NCBI GenBank assembly: GCA_002478575.1
Contig: DLOX01000080.1
Location: forward strand, 1 to 9,459
Direction of reading: 5' to 3'
Source of the DNA: Sphingomonadales bacterium UBA7473
GTDB taxonomy: Bacteria; Pseudomonadota; Alphaproteobacteria; Sphingomonadales; Sphingomonadaceae
DNA: 9,459 nucleotides
Of the stretch, positions 1 to 5,902 are shown piece by piece. How positions within the stretch are numbered: position 1 is the first letter of the stretch; each line of letters begins with the position of its first letter. The notes beneath the pieces were generated by a model. That model searched no databases. It was not told where the DNA came from and saw only the letters and a program-made list of their open reading frames with translations. Made by a program: the position numbers and the translations under genes.

Positions 1-116
1 CCAAACTTGATTTGGAATCCAGCAAAATTAGACGCGGCAGCGTCGTCTTCACTGTTGAACGAATGGGCGCTCTCGCGCCCGTTGTTTTCTGGATTCCAAA
101 TCAAGTTTGGAATGAC
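1..116. repeat. Palindromic intergenic repeat, copy 1 (three-arm fold, left end cut by window)
   Basis: Seen directly: positions 1-22 are a perfect inverted match to 89-110, and the right end continues with AATGAC (111-116). The matching left end (GTCATT) would lie just outside the window. Inside the 66-nt loop are two further hairpins: GACGC/GCGTC at 31-44 and GGGCGC/GCGCCC at 65-80. The whole element can therefore fold as a stem carrying two side arms. Each outer arm is itself palindromic (ATTCCAA, 7 nt, TTGGAAT at 93-113). It belongs with the elements at 4067-4176 and 9440-9459, which have GG/CC where this copy has AA/TT. No coding function is evident. It lies 10 nt beyond the metW stop codon. 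I see no flanking target duplication, but the left flank is missing. Confidence 0.85.
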
Positions 117-126
117 GGTCTAAGAC

Positions 127-717
127 CTACCGCGCCAACAAAAACACCGCATGTTCCGCAAGCAGGTTCGCACCTGCTGACGTCGTCTGCTTACCGCCAG
201 ACAGGAACCATTGCCCCTCCACCTTGATCCCACGCTCATTGAGGAGCGTGCGGAAGTCATCGACCGTAACATGGTGGATGTTGGGCGTATCATACCAACG
301 ATCCGGCAGCTGCTTCGTCACTGGCATCCGCCCGCCAAAGGCCAGCGCCAGCCTGATCCGCCACTGCGCGAAATTGGGGAAAGAGACAAAGGCGCGTTTG
401 CCGATGCGGAGCAGCTCATCCAGCACAAGGTCTGGCCGCTTGGTCGTCTGTAAGGTCTGGCTGAGGATCGCATAGTCGAACGCTGCATCGGGATAGGTCG
501 CCAGATCCGCATCCGCATCTCCCTGAATCACCGACAACCCCCGTGCCATTGCGGCAGAGACATTGCTCGCATCCAGCTCCATCCCCCGCGCATCACAACC
601 CTTACCGTCGCGGAGAGCGGCCATCAGATCGCCATTGCCGCAGCCAATATCCAGTAGGCGCGAGCCCGCATCCACATTGGCGGCAATGATCGCAAGGTCT
701 GAGCGAAGAATGGTCAT
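127..717 (-). CDS. metW: MetW, methionine biosynthesis methyltransferase-fold protein
   Basis: A 196-residue class I SAM-dependent methyltransferase-fold protein of the MetW family. In proteobacteria it is encoded beside metX and is associated with the acyl-homoserine step of methionine synthesis; its exact chemistry is less settled than that of MetX. Visible motifs are the glycine-rich SAM-binding loop LLDIGCGNGDL (residues 21-31), an acidic residue ending strand 2 (E47), the DYAILSQTLQ strand-4 region (81-90) and the PNFAQWRIR segment (114-122) typical of MetW. I chose the ATG at 717. The frame stays open to a GTG at 786, but that extension reads through an arm of the 735-832 inverted repeat and gives a low-complexity basic peptide foreign to the family. 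An AGGGG sequence (729-733) lies 11 nt upstream of the ATG. It is cytoplasmic and probably co-transcribed from metX. Confidence 0.9.
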   Translation of the reverse strand: MTILRSDLAIIAANVDAGSRLLDIGCGNGDLMAALRDGKGCDARGMELDASNVSAAMARGLSVIQGDADADLATYPDAAFDYAILSQTLQTTKRPDLVLDELLRIGKRAFVSFPNFAQWRIRLALAFGGRMPVTKQLPDRWYDTPNIHHVTVDDFRTLLNERGIKVEGQWFLSGGKQTTSAGANLLAEHAVFLLAR

Positions 718-734
718 TCTGATTGCAACCCCTG

Positions 735-832
735 CCCTTCGCGTCTTCGCGCCTTCGCGTGAACCAATTTTCGAACTACGTGCCACACGCCACCATCTTC
801 GGGCTCACGCGAAGGCGCGAAGACGCGAAGGG
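735..832. repeat. 28-bp perfect inverted repeat between metX and metW, built of 8-bp units
   Basis: Positions 735-762 are exactly complementary to 805-832, with a 42-nt loop (763-804). Each arm contains three tandem 8-mers: CTTCGCGT, CTTCGCGC, CTTCGCGT at 737-760, and their complements at 807-830. The sequence is unrelated to the ATTCCGG-type repeats elsewhere in the window. In the metX-metW transcript it would form a very stable hairpin starting 12 nt after the metX stop and ending 1 nt before the candidate metW ribosome-binding site. There is no U-tract after the stem, so it does not look like a standard intrinsic terminator. It may be a mobile or REP-like intergenic repeat, an mRNA-stability element, or a device lowering metW expression. 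The structure is certain; the role is inference. Confidence 0.9.
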
Positions 833-844
833 GAACTGAGCCTT

Positions 845-1987
845 TCACTGCCCGCCTGCCCTCACAAAGCCTTCGATAATCCCCTCAAGCCCAGGCGTGT
901 CGAGCAGGAAGGCATCATGCCCAAAGGGGCTGGCCAGTTCGACAAAGCTCACCGCTGCTCCTGCCGCGTTGAGTGCGTGCACAACGGCCTTTGACTCGGC
1001 CGTTGGGTAGAGCCAGTCCGTGTCAAAACTGACCAGACAGAAACGCGTATTTGTGCCTTTGAACGCATGAGCAAGCACGCCGCCATGATCCTCGGCCAAA
1101 TCCCAATAGTCCATGGCGCGCGTGATATAGAGATAGGAGTTGGCATCAAACCGATCGGTGAAGCTGAATCCCTGATGCCGCAAATAGCTTTCGATCTGGA
1201 AATCAGCATCAAAGCCAAAGGTCTTGGCTTCGCGGTTCTGCAACTGCCGTCCGAATTTCTCGGTCAGCCCTTGTTCGGACATATAGGTGATATGGGCTGC
1301 CATTCGCGCCACGGCGAGGCCCGCGTCTGGGGTCTTGCCATCGGCATAATAATCTCCGCCACGCCAATCGGGGTCCGCCATAATCGCTTGGCGGCCGACT
1401 TCGTGGAAAGCGATATTCTGTGCCGAATGCCGTGCTGTTGATGCGACAATCAAGGCCGACGCCACGCGATCCGGATAGGTCGCGGCCCAGCTGAGCGTCA
1501 GCATGCCGCCCATCGATCCACCGATCACAGCATAGAGCGACCCGATCCCCAAATGATCAAGCAGTAAGGCCTGCGCCCGCACCATGTCTCGGATCGTGAT
1601 CACGGGGAAACGCATACCCCAAGGCTTGCCATCGGGCGCGTTCGTCTCCGGCCCCGATGATCCCATGCAGCCGCCAATGACATTGGGGCAAATGACGCAG
1701 AAACGATCCGTATCGATGATCTTGCCGGGTCCAACCATGCTCGCCCACCATCCCGGCTTTCCCGTGATCGGATGAGCAGAGGCCACATGCTGATCCATCG
1801 TCAAAGCATGGCAAATCAGGATCGCGTTGGACGCATCGGCGTTAAGCGCCCCATAAGTCTCATAGGCAATCTCAACCGGCGCAAGCTCTCCGCCACCGTC
1901 GAGCGCCAATGGCCCGGGCAGAATGATATGCCTGTTGAGGCCAAAGCGCGTATCGTCATTCATTGCGTGCCAGCGGCTAAGGCGCAT
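845..1987 (-). CDS. metX: MetX, homoserine O-acyltransferase (acetyl or succinyl)
   Basis: Cytoplasmic alpha/beta-hydrolase-fold enzyme of 380 residues that transfers an acyl group from acyl-CoA to homoserine, the first committed step of methionine synthesis. Seen: the nucleophile elbow GGSMGG with Ser158, the acid in SFDTDWLYP (Asp324), the catalytic histidine in FGHDAF (His357), and the conserved GCMGSSGP segment (106-113). Length is normal for the family. Acetyl versus succinyl specificity cannot be read safely from overall similarity, because MetX members of both kinds exist. The start at 1987 is preceded by AAGGCGG (revcomp of 1992-1998) at good spacing. A second ATG at 1963 (MNDDTRFGLNRH) matches where many homologues begin but has a poorer ribosome-binding site. 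It is divergent from hisC across only 47 bp, and metW follows it. Confidence 0.95.
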   Translation of the reverse strand: MRLSRWHAMNDDTRFGLNRHIILPGPLALDGGGELAPVEIAYETYGALNADASNAILICHALTMDQHVASAHPITGKPGWWASMVGPGKIIDTDRFCVICPNVIGGCMGSSGPETNAPDGKPWGMRFPVITIRDMVRAQALLLDHLGIGSLYAVIGGSMGGMLTLSWAATYPDRVASALIVASTARHSAQNIAFHEVGRQAIMADPDWRGGDYYADGKTPDAGLAVARMAAHITYMSEQGLTEKFGRQLQNREAKTFGFDADFQIESYLRHQGFSFTDRFDANSYLYITRAMDYWDLAEDHGGVLAHAFKGTNTRFCLVSFDTDWLYPTAESKAVVHALNAAGAAVSFVELASPFGHDAFLLDTPGLEGIIEGFVRAGGQ

Positions 1988-2034
1988 GGGGCCGCCTTGT
2001 CAATGTGACGTAGGGCTTATAGAGCCTCTCGCCT
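1988..2034. promoter_or_regulatory. 47-bp divergent intergenic region, metX / hisC
   Basis: This gap must hold, or lie next to, start signals for both directions. On the plus strand TTGTCA (1997-2002) and TATAGA (2018-2023) are separated by 15 bp. Together they make a weak -35/-10 candidate that would start transcription within a few bases of the hisC ATG at 2035. There is no clear Shine-Dalgarno directly before that ATG. On the minus strand the metX ribosome-binding site AAGGCGG occupies 1992-1998, so the metX promoter would sit over or beyond the hisC start. The gap is too short to hold a full SAM-type riboswitch for metX. Promoter assignments are inference. Confidence 0.35.
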
Positions 2035-3135
2035 ATGAACGCCCCCATTCCAAAGCCGTGGATCATGGACATCCACCCCTATGTCCCCGGCAAATCGACA
2101 ACCGATGATGGCCGCAAAGTTGCAAAGCTTTCGTCAAACGAAAATCCATTGGGCACAAGCGAAGTCGCTCGCGCCGCTTTCTTGGCGCATGCCGGAAATC
2201 TGGAGCGTTATCCCGATGCAGGTGCCGTTGATCTGCGCGATGCTTTGGCGACCAAACATGGATTGGATGCGGACCGCATCATTTACGGAAACGGATCGGA
2301 TGAGGTTTTGCATTTGGCCGCAGGGGCCTTTGCCGGGCCAGGTGATGAGATCATCTATGTGAACTATGGCTTCACCGTTTACCCCATCGCCACCCGCCGG
2401 GTTGGCGCAACGCCTGTCGTGGCACCCGACAAAGATTATGCGACTGACGTTGATGCGATCATCGCAAGCCTGACGGAGCGTACTCGGATCGTCTTTCTCG
2501 CTAATCCCAACAACCCGACCGGCACCTTCACGCCTGCGGCGGAGATTGCACGTCTGCATGCGGCGTTGCCTTCAACCGTGCTCCTCGTTCTCGATCATGC
2601 CTATGCCGAATATATTGGAGCGGAGGATGATGATGGCGGGATGGAGCTCGCCAAGACCACATCAAACGTGCTGGTCACGCGCACCTTTTCCAAAATCTAT
2701 GGTCTTGCGGCCGAACGCATCGGTTGGGGCTATGGCGCGGCGCCGTTGATCGAAGCAATGCACCGCATCCGCTTGCCTTTCTCCATCACCATTGCGGGCC
2801 AGAAAGCTGCGATTGCCGCGATTGACGATCAAGCCTTTGTGGATGCCAGCCGCGATCATAATGCCAAATGGCGGACTTGGTTTGCTGATGAAATTGCCAA
2901 GCTCGGCAATGCGGGCCTTCGTGCTGTGCCAAGCAAAGCCAATTTCCTGCTTGTGCTGTTTGAAGGCAAGCTGACCGCAGAGGCTGCCTATAAGGGCCTG
3001 ATGGATCATGGCTATATCGTGCGCTGGTTGCCGGGTCAGGGTTTGCCTCATGGTCTGCGCATCACGATTGGCACTGAAGATGAGATCCAGGGCGTGGCGA
3101 AGGCGCTGCGCCAGTTGGTTGAAGAAGCGGCCTGA
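2035..3135 (+). CDS. hisC: HisC, histidinol-phosphate (and probably aromatic) aminotransferase
   Basis: PLP-dependent class I/II aminotransferase of 366 residues. It converts imidazole-acetol phosphate and glutamate to histidinol phosphate, and members of this family commonly also transaminate aromatic keto acids. Seen: SSNENPLG near the N-terminus (33-40), NPNNPTG (157-163), LDHAY with Asp187 and Tyr190 contacting the PLP ring, the Schiff-base lysine in TFSK (Lys220), Arg228 in the following AERIGWG, and the C-terminal GLRITIG with Arg342 for the substrate acid group. The start follows the usual PKPWIMDIHPYVPGK opening. Its stop overlaps the tyrC start by one base, so the two are translationally coupled. 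This context supports a joint histidine/tyrosine role, as known for the hisC-tyrC pair of Zymomonas; dual specificity here is inference. Confidence 0.95.
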   Translation: MNAPIPKPWIMDIHPYVPGKSTTDDGRKVAKLSSNENPLGTSEVARAAFLAHAGNLERYPDAGAVDLRDALATKHGLDADRIIYGNGSDEVLHLAAGAFAGPGDEIIYVNYGFTVYPIATRRVGATPVVAPDKDYATDVDAIIASLTERTRIVFLANPNNPTGTFTPAAEIARLHAALPSTVLLVLDHAYAEYIGAEDDDGGMELAKTTSNVLVTRTFSKIYGLAAERIGWGYGAAPLIEAMHRIRLPFSITIAGQKAAIAAIDDQAFVDASRDHNAKWRTWFADEIAKLGNAGLRAVPSKANFLLVLFEGKLTAEAAYKGLMDHGYIVRWLPGQGLPHGLRITIGTEDEIQGVAKALRQLVEEAA

Positions 3136-4040
3136 TGCTGCCCTTTGCACGCGTCTCCATCATCGGGCTTGGGCTGCTCGGCTCTTCCATTGCGAAGGCC
3201 GTGCGCGCCGCGATGCCAACGGTGCGTTTGACGGGGCATGATGCCAATCCAGAGCATGCCGAGACGGCCCGCACCCTAAAGCTGTGCGATGATGTGACGG
3301 ATACGGCGGGTGCCGCTGTCATTGATGCTGATCTTGTGATCCTCTGCGTACCCGTCGGTGCCATGGGGGCAGTGGCGGCTCAGATTGCCGATGATTTGCC
3401 CGCCGAAGCGATTGTCAGCGATGTCGGGTCATCCAAGGCGAGCGTTTTGGCAGCGCTGACATCCGCTTTGCCCCATCACGTCGTCATTCCCGCCCACCCC
3501 GTGGCTGGTACCGAACGAAGCGGGCCTGAGGCAGGCTTTTCGACCTTGTTCCAAGGGCGCTGGTGCATATTGACCCCTCCAGAGGGTGTTGATCCGAATA
3601 AGATCAACCAACTGATCGCCTTTTGGGAGCGGTTGGGGGCGACGGTTGAAGTCATGGACGCAGCACATCATGATCTGGTGCTCGCGATCACCAGCCATTT
3701 GCCGCACCTCATTGCCTATACGATTGTCGGCACCGCGTCTGACCTCGAATCTGTGACGCGATCCGAAGTGATCAAATATTCGGCTGGGGGCTTCCGCGAT
3801 TTCACGCGCATTGCCGCATCAGACCCCACGATGTGGCGCGATGTGTTTTTGAACAACAAAGAAGCAGTGCTCGAAATGCTGCAGCGTTTTTCGGAGGATC
3901 TAACCGCCTTGCAACGCGCGATCCGCTGGGGCGATGGCGATGCGCTGTTTGATCTGTTCAGCAAAACCCGCGCGATCCGGCGGAGCATCATCGAAGAAGG
4001 CCAAGACGATGCACGGCCAGACTTTGGGCGGGAACATTAG
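3135..4040 (+). CDS. tyrC: TyrC, prephenate/arogenate (cyclohexadienyl) dehydrogenase
   Basis: TyrA-family NAD(P)-dependent dehydrogenase of 301 residues that oxidatively decarboxylates prephenate and/or arogenate in tyrosine synthesis. Seen: the dinucleotide-binding GLGLLG (11-16) in an N-terminal Rossmann fold, SDVGSSK (95-101), the catalytic-region HPVAGTERSGPEAGF (121-135), and SHLPHLIAY (187-195) with the conserved histidines of the helical C-terminal domain. There is no fused chorismate mutase and no ACT domain: the protein stops soon after the dehydrogenase core, so classical ACT-mediated tyrosine feedback is not expected. The ATG shares its A with the hisC TGA. The name tyrC rather than tyrA follows the related cyclohexadienyl dehydrogenases; substrate and cofactor preference cannot be settled by reading. 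A palindromic repeat begins 26 nt after the stop. Confidence 0.93.
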   Translation: MLPFARVSIIGLGLLGSSIAKAVRAAMPTVRLTGHDANPEHAETARTLKLCDDVTDTAGAAVIDADLVILCVPVGAMGAVAAQIADDLPAEAIVSDVGSSKASVLAALTSALPHHVVIPAHPVAGTERSGPEAGFSTLFQGRWCILTPPEGVDPNKINQLIAFWERLGATVEVMDAAHHDLVLAITSHLPHLIAYTIVGTASDLESVTRSEVIKYSAGGFRDFTRIAASDPTMWRDVFLNNKEAVLEMLQRFSEDLTALQRAIRWGDGDALFDLFSKTRAIRRSIIEEGQDDARPDFGREH

Positions 4041-4066
4041 GGACAGGTCGCCTCTCTCCGAATCTT

Positions 4067-4176
4067 GTCATTCCGGACTTGACCCGGAATCTATGCCTCA
4101 CCGGCTGAGACAAGCTTGATTCATCCAGCTTATGACAAAGATTGAGGCATGGATTCCGGGTAAAGCCCGGAATGAC
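4067..4176. repeat. Palindromic intergenic repeat, copy 2 (complete)
   Basis: Arms 4067-4100 and 4143-4176 (34 nt each) are inverted copies differing at three positions, around a 42-nt loop. Termini are GTCATT and AATGAC. Each arm also contains its own small palindrome: ATTCCGG, 7 nt, CCGGAAT at 4070-4090 and 4153-4173. The loop holds a weak AAGCT/AGCTT pairing (4112-4131). The arrangement of two palindromic units in inverted orientation resembles REP doublets, but no REP-associated transposase is in the window. It sits between the convergent ends of tyrC and the cold-shock gene, and could protect or fold the tyrC mRNA end. Confidence 0.88.
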
Positions 4177-4200
4177 GTCGGCAAGGCGTCGACCACGCAC

Positions 4201-4240
4201 AAAAAAGGGCCCAACCGTTTCCGGTTGGACCCTCTTTTGA
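4201..4240 (-). terminator. Intrinsic terminator of the cold-shock gene, possibly bidirectional
   Basis: Bases 4206-4217 pair with 4222-4233, giving 11 pairs with one internal mismatch (4210/4229), around a 4-nt loop. Read on the minus strand the loop is GAAA, a stable tetraloop, and the stem is followed by six U residues (4206-4201 complement). This is a textbook rho-independent terminator starting 24 nt after the cold-shock gene stop. Read on the plus strand the stem is followed by CTTTTGA, a weaker U-run, so it may also back up termination of the hisC-tyrC transcript. Confidence 0.88.
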
Positions 4241-4257
4241 TCACCTAGAGCGCTAGA

Positions 4258-5091
4258 TCAGCTCATCGGTACGATGTTCACCGCAGCATATTTGCCGCGA
4301 CCATCGACTTCGATGTCAAACTCAATCTTATCGCCTTCGTTCAAGTCACGCATCCCTGCACGCTCAACGGCAGAGATGTGCACAAACACATCGGGCTGGC
4401 CATCATCACGCGACACAAAGCCAAAGCCCTTCATCGCGTTGAAGAACTTAACAGTGCCCGTGGCCTTTTCACCCGTCAGCTCTCGCTGAGGACGACCGCC
4501 GCCAGCGCGTGGGCCGCCGAAGCCGCCACGATCGCCGCCGAAACCACCGCGATCTGGACGGTCACCACGGTCTGGGCGCTCAGCGCGTTCTTGCACAGGC
4601 AGTGGATCGCCATCGAGTTGAAGATCGGTTGCCGACACTTTGCCGCCACGGTCAACCAGCGTGTAAGACAAAGGCTGACCATCAGCGAGGCCAGCAAGGC
4701 CCGCTTGTTCAACTGCCGAAATATGAACGAAAATATCGGGCGAACCATCTTCAGGCGCAATGAAGCCAAAGCCCTTGCCTGAATTGAAGAATTTTACTTG
4801 GCCCTTGCCTTCGCCAACAACTTGGGCTGGCATTTGGGGACGTCCGCCACCGGCACCGCCGCGGAAACCGCCGCCGCCGCCACCGAAACGATCTCCGCCA
4901 CCGCCGCCGAAGCGATCACCGCCGGCAAAGCCGCCACCCGGTCTGCCACGTCCGCCGCCGCCACCTGGGCCGCCGCCAAATCCACCGCCAGCAAAAGGAT
5001 CGCGACCACCAGAGCTATCGTCGCCGAATCCATCAAACCGATCACGCCCGCGGCCTCCGCGGTCACCGCGCCGTCCTTTATCGAAACCCAT
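4258..5091 (-). CDS. Double cold-shock-domain RNA-binding protein with Gly/Arg-rich N-terminus
   Basis: A 277-residue protein in four parts: a Gly/Arg/Phe/Asp-rich low-complexity tail (about 1-86), a cold-shock domain (about 93-160), a second RGG-like linker (about 165-205, with DRGGFGG-type repeats), and another cold-shock domain (about 207-275). Both domains carry RNP1 (KGFGFI 106-111; KGFGFV 221-226) and RNP2 (IFVHI 120-124; VFVHI 235-239), so both should bind single-stranded RNA or DNA. Most bacterial CspA proteins are about 70 residues with one domain. Two-domain forms are known in alphaproteobacteria, and the long glycine-rich tail is the distinctive part. RGG-like tails usually add weak RNA contacts and disorder; a role in condensates is inference. 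The ATG at 5091 has AAGG very close upstream. It has its own terminator and stands alone. No specific gene symbol is safe. Confidence 0.93.
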   Translation of the reverse strand: MGFDKGRRGDRGGRGRDRFDGFGDDSSGGRDPFAGGGFGGGPGGGGGRGRPGGGFAGGDRFGGGGGDRFGGGGGGFRGGAGGGRPQMPAQVVGEGKGQVKFFNSGKGFGFIAPEDGSPDIFVHISAVEQAGLAGLADGQPLSYTLVDRGGKVSATDLQLDGDPLPVQERAERPDRGDRPDRGGFGGDRGGFGGPRAGGGRPQRELTGEKATGTVKFFNAMKGFGFVSRDDGQPDVFVHISAVERAGMRDLNEGDKIEFDIEVDGRGKYAAVNIVPMS

Positions 5092-5284
5092 GCCCCTTAC
5101 GTCTTTCCAATCTTCGTCCGAAATTCTCGATCAAACTTCAACGCCGGACGAAGGGCCTTAAAAGCTTCTGACGCGCAAGAATCGCCATCAAGGGTCAGGC
5201 CATAGCGCGAATCAAGGCGTTCTGCGAGCCTTTTTGCGATGGCTTGCCTTGCAGGAGGCCATGAAGCGGTGCAAAGGCAGCGGC
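5092..5284. other. Divergent intergenic region upstream of the cold-shock gene and the RNase D gene
   Basis: This 193-bp stretch separates two divergent genes and should hold both promoters, but I see no convincing -35/-10 pair on either strand. It contains a perfect 9-bp inverted repeat, CTTCGTCCG (5112-5120) with CGGACGAAG (5145-5153). On the minus strand this lies 21-62 nt upstream of the cold-shock start codon, that is, in its probable 5' leader. On the rightward side a strong AGGAGG (5253-5258) precedes an ATG at 5261 by only 2 nt. Confidence 0.5.
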
Positions 5285-5902
5285 ATGAGTATATTTCTGC
5301 ATGAAGAAGACCTGCCCCTTGACGTTCTGGCAGCAGGTCCAGTGGCTGTAGACACGGAAACCATGGGGCTTCATCCGGGGCGTGATCGGCTCTGTTTGGT
5401 CCAGATTTCCGATGGTCAAGGCGATGAACATTTGGTGCGGTTTGGCCCCGGGAGCGATTTTGCGGCGCCTAACCTGAAAGCCGTTCTCGCTGATCCCAAC
5501 CGCGTGAAGCTTTATCACTTCGCCCGATTCGATTTGGCGTCGATTGAGGCTTATCTCGGTGTGGTTGCCGCGCCCGTCTTTTGCACGAAAATCGCATCGC
5601 GCTTGGTGCGGACCTATACGGACCGTCATGGCTTGAAGGATCTGGTGCGTGAATTGCTGGGCGTTGAAGTCTCTAAGCAGCAACAATCTTCTGATTGGGG
5701 TGGGCCTGTGTTGAGCGAAGCCCAAAAGGATTATGCCGCAAGCGATGTGCGTTATTTGCACAAGATGAAGGTTGAGCTGGAACTGCGCTTGGCCCGCGAA
5801 GGGCGGACGGAAATTGCCCAAGCTTGCTTTGATTTCTTGCCGCACCGCGCCAAGCTCGATCTGATCGGATGGCCAGAGGTTGATATTTTTGCCCATGCCT
5901 GA
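5285..5902 (+). CDS. Short RNase D-type 3'-5' exoribonuclease (DEDDy)
   Basis: A 205-residue exonuclease of the DEDD superfamily, RNase D-like, expected to trim RNA 3' ends with two metal ions. Seen: motif I DTE (Asp23, Glu25), motif II HFARFD (Asp83), and motif III YAASD (Tyr150, Asp154), the DEDDy signature. It lacks the C-terminal HRDC domains of E. coli Rnd (about 375 residues), so it is a stand-alone catalytic domain, a form widespread in alphaproteobacteria. I chose the ATG at 5285, with AAAGG 7 nt upstream and the family-like opening MSIFLHEEDLP. Upstream in-frame starts (TTG 5234, ATG 5261) add an atypical basic peptide, although 5261 is preceded by AGGAGG at unusually short spacing. 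Its stop overlaps lptC by 8 bp, so it is the first gene of the lpt-rpoN run. Substrates are unknown. Confidence 0.92.
   Translation: MSIFLHEEDLPLDVLAAGPVAVDTETMGLHPGRDRLCLVQISDGQGDEHLVRFGPGSDFAAPNLKAVLADPNRVKLYHFARFDLASIEAYLGVVAAPVFCTKIASRLVRTYTDRHGLKDLVRELLGVEVSKQQQSSDWGGPVLSEAQKDYAASDVRYLHKMKVELELRLAREGRTEIAQACFDFLPHRAKLDLIGWPEVDIFAHA

Noticed and set aside
1..227. Short open frame running through the first palindromic repeat
   Set aside because: It begins with TTG inside a repeat arm and runs into the antisense of metW, with no ribosome-binding site or family features.
718..786. N-terminal extension of MetW from a GTG at 786
   Set aside because: The added 23 residues are encoded largely by the inverted-repeat arm and do not fit the family. 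The ATG at 717 gives the expected MetW start and has an upstream AGGGG.
735..832. CRISPR array or tandem-repeat locus from the repeated CGCGAAG octamers
   Set aside because: The units are contiguous, without spacers, and arranged as one inverted repeat. No cas genes are present.
1988..2034. SAM riboswitch upstream of metX
   Set aside because: The gap is 47 bp and holds the metX ribosome-binding site. I see no conserved riboswitch core there.
4067..4176. Insertion sequence or MITE with target-site duplication
   Set aside because: The flanks show no direct duplication and no transposase is in the window. It is kept as a palindromic repeat only.
4760..5161. Plus-strand open frame giving a proline-rich protein opposite the cold-shock gene
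   Set aside because: It is the complement of the glycine-rich codons (GGC/CCG runs) of a clearly real cold-shock gene. It has no family features.
5195..5896. 233-codon minus-strand open frame opposite the RNase D gene
   Set aside because: It is antisense to an exonuclease with an intact DEDDy signature and has no recognisable domain.
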